Assembly: GCA_963807235.1 (NCBI GenBank)
Contig: CAWEBF010000023.1
Span: forward strand, 15,999-79,998
DNA length: 64,000 nt
Source: CAWEBF01 sp963807235
GTDB taxonomy: Bacteria > Acidobacteriota > Vicinamibacteria > Vicinamibacterales > UBA2999
Direction: 5' to 3'
This document shows, piece by piece, positions 20,219-27,993 of the stretch. Within the stretch, counting starts at the first letter, position 1. Every line of letters starts with the position of its first letter. The translations under genes were made by a program, and so were the position numbers. The notes beneath the pieces are model-generated. The model ran no database searches, had not been told where the DNA came from, and worked only from the letters and a program-made list of their open reading frames with translations.

Positions 20219-20837
20219 TCAATCGCTCGCGTTGCCCTTGAACTGGTCGGCCTCGTCGGCGAACAGCACGTTGAAGCTGGTCAGCGATCCGTAGCAGCCG
20301 CTCACATAGGCCTGCAGCTTCACCTTCACGTCGTCGGACAGGTCCGACGCGTTCACCTGCTGCTCGAGCGTGCGCAGGCGATTCCGCAGCATGACCACCT
20401 TGTGGAAGAAGGTCTCGATCGGCCAGCTCTTCTCTTGAAGGCCTGGGGTCGCCGGACGCAGCACCAGCGTGCCGCCCCGCCACTTCGGTGCGGGCGTCAC
20501 CGTCGTGACGCCAGCCTCTTCACGGATGATGCGGCGCAACAGGCGCTCGAGGTCTGGCGAGGCATCTGGAAGCGTCATGGGTGGCGTGGTCCTTTCGTCC
20601 TCGCTCAGGTTGGGCGCGCTCGGGATCGGTGATAGCGCACGGGAAGGCCGCCGCGGCGGGCGCGTCAGCGCCGATGCGTGGACCGCCGCGGTAGTTGTGC
20701 TGGCTCTGGCAGTAGTCGCACGTGACTCGCAGGGGTCTGCCACCGTCATCGACGACGACGATCGTGTGTGTTCGATCGGTCTTGCAGGCCCGGCAGAAGT
20801 CCTCGATTGACCCGCCGGGTCGATGCACGCGATCCAT
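20219..20837 (-). CDS. Conserved protein with N-terminal zinc-knuckle, one frameshift
   Basis: Two open frames read as one protein of about 205 residues. From the ATG at 20837 the N-terminal part has CRACK and CDYCQSQHNYRGGPR (two CxxC pairs, probably a zinc ribbon). Near 20620 the frame changes and the C-terminal part continues (RRIIREEAGVTTV, WRGGTLVLRP, EKSWPIETFFHKVVMLRNR), helical and possibly coiled coil. If the parts are separate, the second gene starts at ATG 20578 with 119 residues. The 619-nt length is one base over a multiple of three. The ATG overlaps the stop of the upstream small membrane gene. Function unknown. Confidence 0.6.
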
Positions 20838-21049
20838 CACCACCCGGCCCGCGTCGCGAACCACACGGCAGCGCCCAAGACAATGCCGACAACTGTCATG
20901 GATGTCGTGGTAGTCGTGAAGTAGGGGTACACCATGAAGACCAGGCCGGCCACCACGTAGATCCAGCGCTGCTGCTTCTTGCCGTAGACGAACATCACGA
21001 ACCCGATGCCGCCAGGGATGAGCGACAGGAACAGCCAGGTCGCGTCCAC
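20837..21049 (-). CDS. Small two-helix membrane protein
   Basis: 70 residues from a GTG at 21049. Two hydrophobic helices: WLFLSLIPGGIGFVMFVYG and a second formed by IYVVAGLVFMVYPYF and VVGIVLGAAVW, joined by a basic loop GKKQQR. Its stop overlaps the start of the zinc-knuckle gene in a TGATG arrangement, so translation is probably coupled. No known family recognised. Confidence 0.7.
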   Translation of the reverse strand: MDATWLFLSLIPGGIGFVMFVYGKKQQRWIYVVAGLVFMVYPYFTTTTTSMTVVGIVLGAAVWFATRAGW

Positions 21050-21078
21050 GCCTCACACTGTAGCAGGGTGAGCGTGCG

Positions 21079-21675
21079 TCAACTCAGCAGGGTGCTGTAA
21101 TCCTCGGGCGTGTCGATGTCGCGAAGGCAGCCGTCGTCGGGCGGCACCACGTTGACGATGCGCGATTCGTGACGCCGGATCACCGTCTTCGCGCCTCCAT
21201 CGAGCGGCGCCTGGCGCAGCTCGTCGAAGAGCGATTTGTCGAACAGGACCGGGTGGCCGTGCGCGGTTCCGATGGCCGGACGGACGATCGGGGCGCGCGA
21301 CCGGCGCCACTCGTCCACCACGGCCTCGACGGTGGCCGCGCTCAGCATCGGCACATCGACCAGCGTCATCAGCAGCGCCTCCGTGTCGGGGGTGACGGCC
21401 ACAGCCATGCCCGTCCACAGCGACGACAATTGCCCCCGGCCCGGGTCGGGGTTGCGGACCAGCCGCACCGAGCGCGGAAGCGCCGCCTCGCCAACCGCCT
21501 CGACAATCTGGTCGTGCGCCGAGCCGGTTACGACCACCACCGGGTCCACGCCCGCGTCGGTGAATGCCCGGCTAATCCGCACCACGAACGGCCGGCCGTC
21601 CGGCGCCGCCAGCAGCGCCTTTGGCGTCCCCATCCGGGTCGATTCCCCCGCGGCCAGCACGACGGCGACGACCAC
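21079..21675 (-). CDS. MobA/MocA-like nucleotidyltransferase
   Basis: About 198 residues from a GTG at 21675 (no ATG in the frame near the motif). The N-terminal VVLAAGESTRMGTPKALL is the signature of NTP-transferases of the MobA/MocA/CTP:molybdopterin type. MTLVDVPMLSAATV supplies the metal-binding Asp, and the RPAIGTAHGHPVLFD segment fits the MocA subgroup. It probably transfers GMP or CMP to molybdopterin or a related cofactor. The moaE/moaD genes 7 kb away make a molybdenum cofactor role plausible but do not prove it. Confidence 0.8.
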   Translation of the reverse strand: MVVAVVLAAGESTRMGTPKALLAAPDGRPFVVRISRAFTDAGVDPVVVVTGSAHDQIVEAVGEAALPRSVRLVRNPDPGRGQLSSLWTGMAVAVTPDTEALLMTLVDVPMLSAATVEAVVDEWRRSRAPIVRPAIGTAHGHPVLFDKSLFDELRQAPLDGGAKTVIRRHESRIVNVVPPDDGCLRDIDTPEDYSTLLS

Positions 21676-21697
21676 TCGGCCGAATGTTAGTGCCAAC

Positions 21698-21726
21698 TTG
21701 ACATTAATTGGGCCTGTTCCTACACT
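21698..21726 (+). promoter_or_regulatory. Sigma-70 type promoter of the cold-shock gene
   Basis: TTGACA at 21698-21703 and TACACT at 21721-21726, separated by exactly 17 bp. Transcription should start near 21733, giving a leader of about 124 nt before the ATG at 21857. Long structured leaders are known for cspA-type mRNAs. Confidence 0.65.
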
Positions 21727-21856
21727 TCGCCCAACGCCGACGCTGGCGGTTCGCGATTGGTTCGTTCGTGGCCCATGCGTCCGCTCAGGCGGTCTGGACG
21801 CACCTGGGATTTTCTCAGCCATGCGCCTCAGGCACTCGCGCGTGGAGGTCACGGCT

Positions 21857-22063
21857 ATGGCGACCGGCACTATCGCACGTCTTCTCATCGACAAGGGATT
21901 CGGGTTCATCCGCGACGAGGGTGGCACCGAACATTTCTTCCACCGGAGTGCCGTGCGCGACTCGGTGTTCGAGCTGCTCCGCGAAGGCCAGCGCGTGGAC
22001 TTCCAGCCGGAAGATTCCACCAAGGGCCCGCGTGCGGGTAACGTGCGCCTGCTCGAAGGTTAA
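21857..22063 (+). CDS. Cold-shock domain protein
   Basis: 68 residues. The ATG at 21857 has GGAGG (21844-21848) at 8 nt. The single cold-shock domain carries RNP1-like KGFGFIRDEGG and RNP2-like EHFFHRSAV. CSD proteins bind single-stranded RNA or DNA and act as RNA chaperones. Length is normal for CspA-type proteins. The double Phe at the second motif and the Arg/Asp-rich surface distinguish it from the E. coli paralogues. The upstream promoter and long leader suggest post-transcriptional temperature control. Confidence 0.9.
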   Translation: MATGTIARLLIDKGFGFIRDEGGTEHFFHRSAVRDSVFELLREGQRVDFQPEDSTKGPRAGNVRLLEG

Positions 22064-22067
22064 GCTC

Positions 22068-22790
22068 CTACGCGAACCACCGTCGCCAGCCGCTCGATGA
22101 GCTCAGCTCACCAGTGGCTGGTTGCAGCGTCAGCACTTCCTTCCCGACAATCTTCGCGAACTCCTGATCGGCGGTGAGATACACCGCCGCCATGCGGCGC
22201 CGTGCCACCACGCCGGCGAGCGTGCGGGCGAACGGCGCGACATCGCTCCGCTCGACGTTCGCCGTCGGGTGCTCGGCCAGCAGGATCTCGGGATCCAGCA
22301 CCAGCACCTTTCCGAGACGCACGCGCGCCAGGTCGAGGGGCGCCAGGCCCTCAACGGACGCGGCCATCAGGTCGTTGGAGAGACCCAGCTCGCCGGCAAT
22401 CCCGCGCACGGTGTCGCGCACCTCAGGCGGGATGGGGTCGACGGCCAGGGTCTGCGGGATCGCCAGGTTCTGCTCCACCGTCAGCTGATCCACGAGCACG
22501 GTCCGTTCGCTGAGCAGGGCGAAGCGCCGCAACGACTCCAGCCAGTCCTTGGTGTCGGCGATCTCCGATGTGGCGCGGCCGAACACGCGCACCACGCCTT
22601 CATCGGGCAGGCTCGACCCCGTGAGGAGATTGACCAGCACTTCGGCGGCTGTCTTGTCGAAGCCGTGAAGCGCCACCGCCTGCCCGCGAGCTACTCGCCA
22701 GTCCCGAAGGCGAAGGGGGCGCAGCGCGTTGTAGTGCTTGACCACACCGGCGACGTGGATCAGCACATCGTCGGGAGGCCCGGTTGTCAT
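22068..22790 (-). CDS. ABC-transporter-like ATPase with degenerate motifs
   Basis: 240 residues from the ATG at 22790, which overlaps the PHP gene stop (ATGA). The fold is that of an ABC ATPase (VVKHYNALRPLRLRDWRVARGQAVALHG at the start is split here: VVKHYNALRPLRL, then ARGQAVALHG). The Walker A position reads GFDKTAAE and lacks the GKS/T motif. The signature region reads EGLAPLDLARVR instead of LSGGQ. Walker B reads ILLAEHP, with Ala for Asp. Hydrolysis is therefore doubtful. No permease is adjacent. It may be a regulatory or structural relative of Mla-type ATPases; this is a guess. Confidence 0.65.
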   Translation of the reverse strand: MTTGPPDDVLIHVAGVVKHYNALRPLRLRDWRVARGQAVALHGFDKTAAEVLVNLLTGSSLPDEGVVRVFGRATSEIADTKDWLESLRRFALLSERTVLVDQLTVEQNLAIPQTLAVDPIPPEVRDTVRGIAGELGLSNDLMAASVEGLAPLDLARVRLGKVLVLDPEILLAEHPTANVERSDVAPFARTLAGVVARRRMAAVYLTADQEFAKIVGKEVLTLQPATGELSSSSGWRRWFA

Positions 22791-23620
22791 TGTGGCCGGT
22801 GCCGGTTTCGGGCCGCGCGCAGCTGCTCCCACTCCCTCGGCGGGAGCGTGACCGTGCCGACTGTCAGCGGTGACGCCGGATCCGCGTGGAAATCGGTGCC
22901 GCCCGTCATCAACACGCCGAGGTCCCCGGCCATGGCCCGATAGCGCGACACCTCGCCGGCGTCGTGGTCCGAATGGAAGACTTCCAGCGCGTCCAAGCCG
23001 TCGGCCACCATTTGCGGAATCTCTTCGTCGATGCGTGTCCGGCCTGGATGGGCCAACGAGATCAGGCCTCCCGCGGCGTGAACGATCCCGATCACGGTAG
23101 CCGGAGACGGGCCGTTGCGCTCGATGAAAGCCGGACGCCCCTCGGCGAGCCACGCATCGAACGCGGCCTGGACGGTCCTGGCATAGCCGGCGGCCACCAT
23201 CGCACGCGCCACGTGTGGGCGCGCCAGCGACGTGCCCGTCGGCAGCCGGGCCACTGCGATCTGCGCCGCGAAATTGAGCGGCATCCGCAGCTCCGCCAGG
23301 CGCGCGACGATGGCCTCCACGCGCGCGATGCGCTCCTCTCGCTGCTCGGCCAGGAACGCCACCAGGCCGGGATAGCGGGGCTCGAAGAAGTAGGCCAGCA
23401 TGTGGACGTCGCGGGAGTGCAGGACGGCCGTGATCTCGATGCCCGACACGGCCTCGATGCCGCGGGCGGCCGCAAACTGCTGCACGTCGGCCACGGCCGC
23501 TGTGGTGTCGTGATCGGTGACCGACATGGCCGTCAGGCCCGCGGCGCCGGCAAGCTCCACGAGCTCGCTGGGCGTGGACCGGCCGTCCGACGCGATGGTG
23601 TGAAGGTGGAGATCGATCAC
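22787..23620 (-). CDS. PHP-domain phosphoesterase (RNase AM / YciV-like)
   Basis: 277 residues from a GTG at 23620. The PHP metal-site motifs are in order: DLHLHTIASDG at residue 3, VTDHDTT near 35, SGIEIT near 60, the long central insertion, ISLAHPGR near 190 and GGTDFHAD near 245. This subgroup includes enzymes acting on 3',5'-nucleoside bisphosphates and 5' ends of short RNAs. Its GTG overlaps the ferritin-like stop by 4 bp and its own stop overlaps the degenerate ABC gene, so three genes are translationally linked. Confidence 0.85.
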   Translation of the reverse strand: MIDLHLHTIASDGRSTPSELVELAGAAGLTAMSVTDHDTTAAVADVQQFAAARGIEAVSGIEITAVLHSRDVHMLAYFFEPRYPGLVAFLAEQREERIARVEAIVARLAELRMPLNFAAQIAVARLPTGTSLARPHVARAMVAAGYARTVQAAFDAWLAEGRPAFIERNGPSPATVIGIVHAAGGLISLAHPGRTRIDEEIPQMVADGLDALEVFHSDHDAGEVSRYRAMAGDLGVLMTGGTDFHADPASPLTVGTVTLPPREWEQLRAARNRHRPQ

Positions 23621-24595
23621 CGCGCGCCGGCGCGCGAGGTCGAGGCGGCGCGCCCGGCGCGACCGGCCTTGCCCTGGCGCTTGACGAGCGCACGGTATTC
23701 GCGCATCAACAGGTCGAGGTGCTCACGCTCCTCGTCGGCGAACTCCAGGAAGATCTGCTTGCCCTCGGACTCCTCGAACTGCTCGCCGTACTTCTTGAAG
23801 AAGCGGTGCGAGCCGCGCTCGCACTTGATGCCGATGAGCAACGCCTGCTGGTCGTCGCCGTGGACCAGCCGCTCGGTGCCCTCGGCGAAGATGCCGCTCG
23901 CCGCTCCCTTGAAGAAGAGGAACGTCGGGCGCGACTCCAGATGCGCGTCGCGCCGGATCAGCTCCTTGTAGCGCGACTCCAGCTTGCCCAGGTGTTCCTT
24001 CTCTTCCCCGGCCAGGTGCTCGAACACCACACGGGCGCGCGCGTCGCGGGTCACCTTCGCGGCGCGCGTATAGAATTCGAGGCCGCTGCGTTCGGTGGCG
24101 ATGGCGATGCGCAGCGCGTCGCGCGCGAACACCAGAGTCGCTGTGGCCGTCGTCGGCCGATCGCCTTGCGGCCCTCCCGGCAGTCCTCGCAGGTCCCGTA
24201 GATCTGCACCACGCTCTTGGCGGCGAGAACGACCGTGCCGTGGCCACTTCCTCGATCAACAGCTCGACGTCGGAGCTCAGGAACTCGAAGGAGCGGTGGC
24301 AGGTCTGGCAGATCAGGTGGAAGTGCCGCGGCTGGCGGTACGAGTGCTCGAAGCGGGAGCGCCCTTCGCCGAAGTCCACTTTGCGGGCGATGCCCGCGTC
24401 CACCATCCACTGCAGCGTGCGGTAGACGGTGGCGCGGCTGACGCGATGGTCGTCCTTGCGGATGATGTCCACCAGATCGTCGGCGCTCAGGTGTCCTTCC
24501 TGGCGCAGGAACACGTTGACGATCTGCTCGCGTTTGCTGGAGCGCTTGCCGCCTTTCGGCTTCAGCCGGCTGAAATCAAGGGGCGTAGTGGACAC
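23617..24595 (-). CDS. Fur-family regulator, probably fused to a ferritin-like domain, two frameshifts
   Basis: From a GTG at 24595 the first part is a Fur-type repressor: SSKREQIVNVFLRQEGHLSA, HRVSRATVYRTLQWMV (recognition helix), HFHLICQTCHRSFEF (first zinc pair) and, after a frame change near 24230, YGTCEDCREGR (second zinc pair). A second change near 24150 leads into ARDALRIAIATERSGLEFY, EEKEHLGKLE and DEEREHLDLL, the glutamates and ExxH motifs of a rubrerythrin-like diiron four-helix bundle. No stop separates the parts in the intended reading. If separate, the ferritin-like gene would start at a GTG at 24132. It follows erpA by 25 bp, so iron-linked control is likely. Confidence 0.65.
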
Positions 24596-24620
24596 ACTCG
24601 TCGTGAACCCCTCTCGAGCC

Positions 24621-24974
24621 TTAATGACTGTGCCCGCCGCCGCCCTCGCCGTCCACACTGAAGGACGACCCGCATCCGCAGGTGGACGTCGCATTGGGGT
24701 TGCGAATGGTGAAGCCGCCGCCCGTCACGGTGTCGACGAAGTCCACTTCGGCGCCCTTCAGGTAGCTGATGCTGACCGGATCCACGAACAGCCGCACGCC
24801 GTTGGACTCGTAGACCTGATCGCCGGCGCCGCCGGCCTCTTCGATCATCAGGCCGTACTGGAAGCCCGAGCAGCCGCCGCCCTGCACGAACACACGCAGG
24901 CCGCTGCCGACCTTGCCTTCCTCGTTGAGCAGCTCGGAAATCTTCTCGGCTGCGTTGGGGGACACGTTGATCAT
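24621..24974 (-). CDS. erpA: Iron-sulfur cluster insertion protein ErpA/IscA type
   Basis: 117 residues. A-type carrier that receives Fe-S clusters and passes them to apo-enzymes. The three conserved cysteines are present: Cys35 in QGGGCSGFQYG and Cys99/Cys101 in STCGCGSSF. A short Gly/His tail (GGGGHSH) is extra and could bind metal. A TATAAT on the minus strand at 25014-25019 and AGGAGCGGAG before the ATG give a normal leader. It sits between class I fumarase, which needs a 4Fe-4S cluster, and the Fur-ferritin gene. Confidence 0.93.
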   Translation of the reverse strand: MINVSPNAAEKISELLNEEGKVGSGLRVFVQGGGCSGFQYGLMIEEAGGAGDQVYESNGVRLFVDPVSISYLKGAEVDFVDTVTGGGFTIRNPNATSTCGCGSSFSVDGEGGGGHSH

Positions 24975-25042
24975 TGCTCTCCGCTCCTAGTCAAACTGCT
25001 CGAATACCGTTCAATTATACGCCGACAGTCCGTTGGGGGCCC

Positions 25043-25070
25043 GTAGCCTGGAGCCTGGAGCCCGGAGCCT
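25043..25070 (+). repeat. Intergenic 7-bp tandem repeat, four units
   Basis: Units GTAGCCT, GGAGCCT, GGAGCCC, GGAGCCT in the gap between erpA and fumarase. It shares the AGCCTNN core and the 7-bp period with arrays at 44354, 51140, 56697, 57224 and 62738. Confidence 0.8.
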
Positions 25071-25075
25071 CTGTT

Positions 25076-26596
25076 TCAGGCCCCGATCGACGCCAGCTCG
25101 GCGGCCGAGGCCTTTTCCACGTCGGCGTGCAGGCTGCGGCCGTGGGCGTCCATGGTGACGATTGCGGGAAAGTCCTGCAGTTCCAGGTGCCACATGGCCT
25201 CGGGCGTCCCAAACTCCATCAGCGACACCCCGTGGACCTTCGTGATGGCCCGGGCGTAGAACTGAGCAGCGCCCCCGATGGCGTTGAGGTACACCGCTCC
25301 CGCGTCCTTCAGCCCGGCAAGCGTTTTGGCGCCCATGCCGCCCTTGCCCATGACAGCGCGGACGCCGTAACGCTTGATGATGTCCGCCTGGTAGGGCTCC
25401 TCGCGAATGCTGGTCGTGGGTCCGGCGGCAGTCACGCGCCAGCCCTCGCCGTCCTTGGCCACCACGGGCCCGCAGTGATAGATGACGCCGCCGCGCAGGT
25501 CCACGGGGGGCTCGTGCGACATCAGGTGATGGTGCACGGCATCCCGCCCGGTGTACGCGCGTCCGGACAGCAGGACGACGTCGCCGACGCGCAGCGAGCG
25601 CACCTGCTCCTCGGTCAGCGGCGTGCGCAGCGCCACCTCGCGGCCCGTTCTCTGGAATCCCGCCTGGTCGGCCAGCGGGATGACGGGCGTGGACGGATCA
25701 CGATACAGCCAGCGCGTGATCTCGCCCGATTGTGCGTCGAGCACCACGCCCAGCCGCCGATACGCCCAGCAGTCATAGGCTACCGACACGAAGAAGCTGG
25801 CGGGCAGGCGATTCAGCGCGCCCACCTTGCAGCCGATGAGCGAGACCCGCCCGCCGAACCCCATGGTGCCCACGCCCAGGTTGTTCACGGTTCCCATGAT
25901 CGACGCTTCCAGCTCGGCCAGCCGCGAGTCGGGGTTCACGTCGTCGAGGGTGCGGAACAGCTGCTCCTTCGCGTGGACGTAGCCGGATGTGCGATCGCCT
26001 CCGATGCAGACGCCGAGCGCGCCTGGCGCGCATCCCTTGCCCTGTGCGTGCCACACGGCGTGGAGGATGCACTTGCGGACGCCTTCGATCGACCGGTCGG
26101 CGCGGCCCAGGTGGGCGAGCTCCGCCGGCAGCGAGGACCGCGAGTTCATGTTCTCGCAGCCGCCGCCTTTCAGAATGAGCTTCACCTCGATCTCGCGGTC
26201 GTTCTCCCACTGCTCGAAGTGCATGATGGGCGTGCCCGGGCCCAGGTTGTCGCCGCTGTTCTCGCCGGTCAACGAATCCACGGAGTTGGACCGCAGCTTG
26301 CCGCGCCGGGTGGCCTCGGCAATGGCCGCGCGGATCTCCTTCTTCATCGCGATCTGGTTGGCGCCCACGGGGGCCTTGACCTCAAAGGTGGGCATCCCCG
26401 TGTCCTGGCAGATGGCGCCCTCGCCTTGCGCGGCCTGGTCGATGTTCTGCGCGATGATGGCCAGCGCCTGCGCGGAACGGGTGCCGGGTTCCTCCTGTTT
26501 CATGGCCGCTTTCATGGCGGCGCGCACGTCCGGGGGCAGGTCCGTGGACGTGCGGACGACCAGCGACAGGACGCTCTCGAAGAAGGCGGACGGCAT
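25076..26596 (-). CDS. fumA: Class I fumarate hydratase (iron-sulfur dependent)
   Basis: 506 residues from the ATG at 26596. Interconverts fumarate and malate in the TCA cycle. Cluster-binding cysteines are visible in GAICQDTGMP (Cys63), GGGCENMN and LGVCIGGDRTSG. The C-terminal part has GPTTSIREEPYQADIIKRYG and GKGGMGAKTLAGL, typical of the beta region of the single-chain enzyme. Intact and of family length. The ATG has no Shine-Dalgarno but a TATACT box ends 6 nt upstream, suggesting a leaderless transcript. Confidence 0.93.
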   Translation of the reverse strand: MPSAFFESVLSLVVRTSTDLPPDVRAAMKAAMKQEEPGTRSAQALAIIAQNIDQAAQGEGAICQDTGMPTFEVKAPVGANQIAMKKEIRAAIAEATRRGKLRSNSVDSLTGENSGDNLGPGTPIMHFEQWENDREIEVKLILKGGGCENMNSRSSLPAELAHLGRADRSIEGVRKCILHAVWHAQGKGCAPGALGVCIGGDRTSGYVHAKEQLFRTLDDVNPDSRLAELEASIMGTVNNLGVGTMGFGGRVSLIGCKVGALNRLPASFFVSVAYDCWAYRRLGVVLDAQSGEITRWLYRDPSTPVIPLADQAGFQRTGREVALRTPLTEEQVRSLRVGDVVLLSGRAYTGRDAVHHHLMSHEPPVDLRGGVIYHCGPVVAKDGEGWRVTAAGPTTSIREEPYQADIIKRYGVRAVMGKGGMGAKTLAGLKDAGAVYLNAIGGAAQFYARAITKVHGVSLMEFGTPEAMWHLELQDFPAIVTMDAHGRSLHADVEKASAAELASIGA

Positions 26597-26602
26597 GTGG
26601 TC

Positions 26603-26610
26603 AGTATAAT
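26603..26610. promoter_or_regulatory. Overlapping divergent -10 boxes between fumarase and methyltransferase
   Basis: The octamer AGTATAAT reads TATAAT on the plus strand (26605-26610, 8 nt before the ATG at 26619) and TATACT on the minus strand (26603-26608, 6 nt before the ATG at 26596). One near-symmetric box could open the DNA in both directions and start both mRNAs at or next to the start codon. Neither gene has a Shine-Dalgarno. Confidence 0.5.
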
Positions 26611-26618
26611 TTGATCGG

Positions 26619-27317
26619 ATGAGCCGCCTGGCCGCTGCCCTCGTACTGGCCCTGTTCTCGTGCGCCGAAGGCGCGCGCGCGCAGACGTCCGCCAACCAGG
26701 AGCACCGGCGGCTGTTTCCGCCAGAGAACCTCGGCCTGCTCGAGGGCCCGGACCGCGCGATCTGGCAGAAGCCGGATCAGATCATGGACGCGCTGAGCAT
26801 CGCCGATGGCGCCAAGGTCGCCGACATCGGTGCGGGCGCGGGCTGGTTCACCATGCGGCTGGCGCGCCGAGTCGGACCAAACGGCGTCGTGTATTCCACC
26901 GACGTGCAGCGCGAGATGCTGGACGTGATTCGCCGCCGCGTCGCGCGCGAGGGTCTGCAGAACGTGCGGCTGCTGCAAGGCGACGACAGCTCGCTTGGCT
27001 TGCCGGTCAAGGGAGAGCTGGACGCCGTGCTCGTCGTGGACGTCTATCCGGAGGTCAAGGATCGCGTGACCTTCCTCCGCAATCTCGCCACGGCGCTCGC
27101 GGCCGACGGGCGGATCGGCATCGTGAACTACAAGCTGGGCGGCGGTGGTCCTGGACCGTCGCCCTCCGAGGGCCCGCGCGTGGCGCAAGCCACCGTGGAG
27201 ACCGACGCGCGCGCCGCCGGACTGCGCGTCAAGGGCAGCGCAAACCTGCCCTACCAGTACTTGCTGATCCTGGGCAGGGAAACAGCGGCTGCTGGGACCC
27301 GCTCCGCGGGGCGGTAG
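26619..27317 (+). CDS. Exported class I SAM-dependent methyltransferase-like protein
   Basis: 232 residues. Signal peptide at 1-22 (LAAALVLALFSCAEGARAQ), then RRLFPPENLGLLEG and the SAM-binding motif I VADIGAGAGWFTMRLA, YSTDVQREML, RLLQGDDSSL and DAVLVVDVYPEV. The fold is complete except that it ends in a repeat-derived tail (TRSAGR) created by the direct repeat at 27299. SAM is not known in the periplasm, so either the signal is a membrane anchor or the protein has another ligand. Similar exported members occur in acidobacteria. Substrate unknown. Confidence 0.75.
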   Translation: MSRLAAALVLALFSCAEGARAQTSANQEHRRLFPPENLGLLEGPDRAIWQKPDQIMDALSIADGAKVADIGAGAGWFTMRLARRVGPNGVVYSTDVQREMLDVIRRRVAREGLQNVRLLQGDDSSLGLPVKGELDAVLVVDVYPEVKDRVTFLRNLATALAADGRIGIVNYKLGGGGPGPSPSEGPRVAQATVETDARAAGLRVKGSANLPYQYLLILGRETAAAGTRSAGR

Positions 27318-27353
27318 ACAGTGTCTGTTTGGCCCCGCTTCGCGGGGCGGTAG
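27299..27353 (+). repeat. Direct repeat of a GC-rich hairpin unit
   Basis: Two 19-bp copies, 27299-27317 and 27335-27353, differing at one base, each able to fold (the second as CCCCGC-TTC-GCGGGG at 27333-27347). The first copy supplies the last codons and the TAG stop of the methyltransferase gene. The spacer contains ACAGTGTCTGT, also self-complementary. There is no U tract after it, so it is not a classical terminator. Confidence 0.6.
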
Positions 27354-27357
27354 TAAT

Positions 27358-27993
27358 ATGCCCGACATGCACGCGCACACGCCGGGCACGCTGTTCCAGG
27401 TCCTCGCACCGCGGACGCGGGCCGACAGAACGCCGCTGCCGGTGCAGGCCGCCTCGGTCGCTTTCATCGCCGTGCTCACGGCAGCGGCGGCGCAGTTCAG
27501 CGTCCACCTGCCGTTCACGCAGGTGCCGATCACTTTCCAGCCGATGGTGGTGCTGCTGGGCGGGCTGGTGCTGGGCTCGCGCCTGGGGGCCTACAGCCAG
27601 TGCGTGTACCTCGCGGCGGGCATCGCCGGCCTGCCGGTGTTCGCGGCCTCGGCCACGTTGCCGCCCGGAATCTTCCGGCTGCTCGGCCCGACCGGCGGGT
27701 ACCTGATGGCGTACCCCCTTGCGGCCTTCGTCGTCGGGTTGTGCGCCGAACGCGGATTCGATCGGCGCTGGGCGACGTCGGTGGTGGCGATGCTGACCGG
27801 GCTGGCTGTCATCTATCTGGGCGGCACACTCTGGCTCGCCTACTTCGCCCGGCTGGGTGGAGCCTCAGCGGCAACGGGGCTGGCGGTGGCGGTCGCCACC
27901 GGCGTGGCGCCGTTCGCGGTGGCCGACATCCTCAAGGCCGCCGTTGCCGCGGGCGTGGCGCCAGGGCTGTGGCGACTGTTCCAGTCGCGCTGA
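27358..27993 (+). CDS. bioY: Biotin transporter BioY (ECF S-component)
   Basis: 211 residues, six hydrophobic segments. Characteristic BioY sequences: PFTQVPITFQPMVVLLGGLV, then GSRLGAYSQCVYLAAGIAG, LPVFA and GPTGGYLMAYPLAAF. Takes up biotin through the inner membrane, alone or with an EcfAT module, which is not in this window. The 3' end overlaps thiD by 25 bp, suggesting a vitamin-linked operon. Confidence 0.92.
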   Translation: MPDMHAHTPGTLFQVLAPRTRADRTPLPVQAASVAFIAVLTAAAAQFSVHLPFTQVPITFQPMVVLLGGLVLGSRLGAYSQCVYLAAGIAGLPVFAASATLPPGIFRLLGPTGGYLMAYPLAAFVVGLCAERGFDRRWATSVVAMLTGLAVIYLGGTLWLAYFARLGGASAATGLAVAVATGVAPFAVADILKAAVAAGVAPGLWRLFQSR

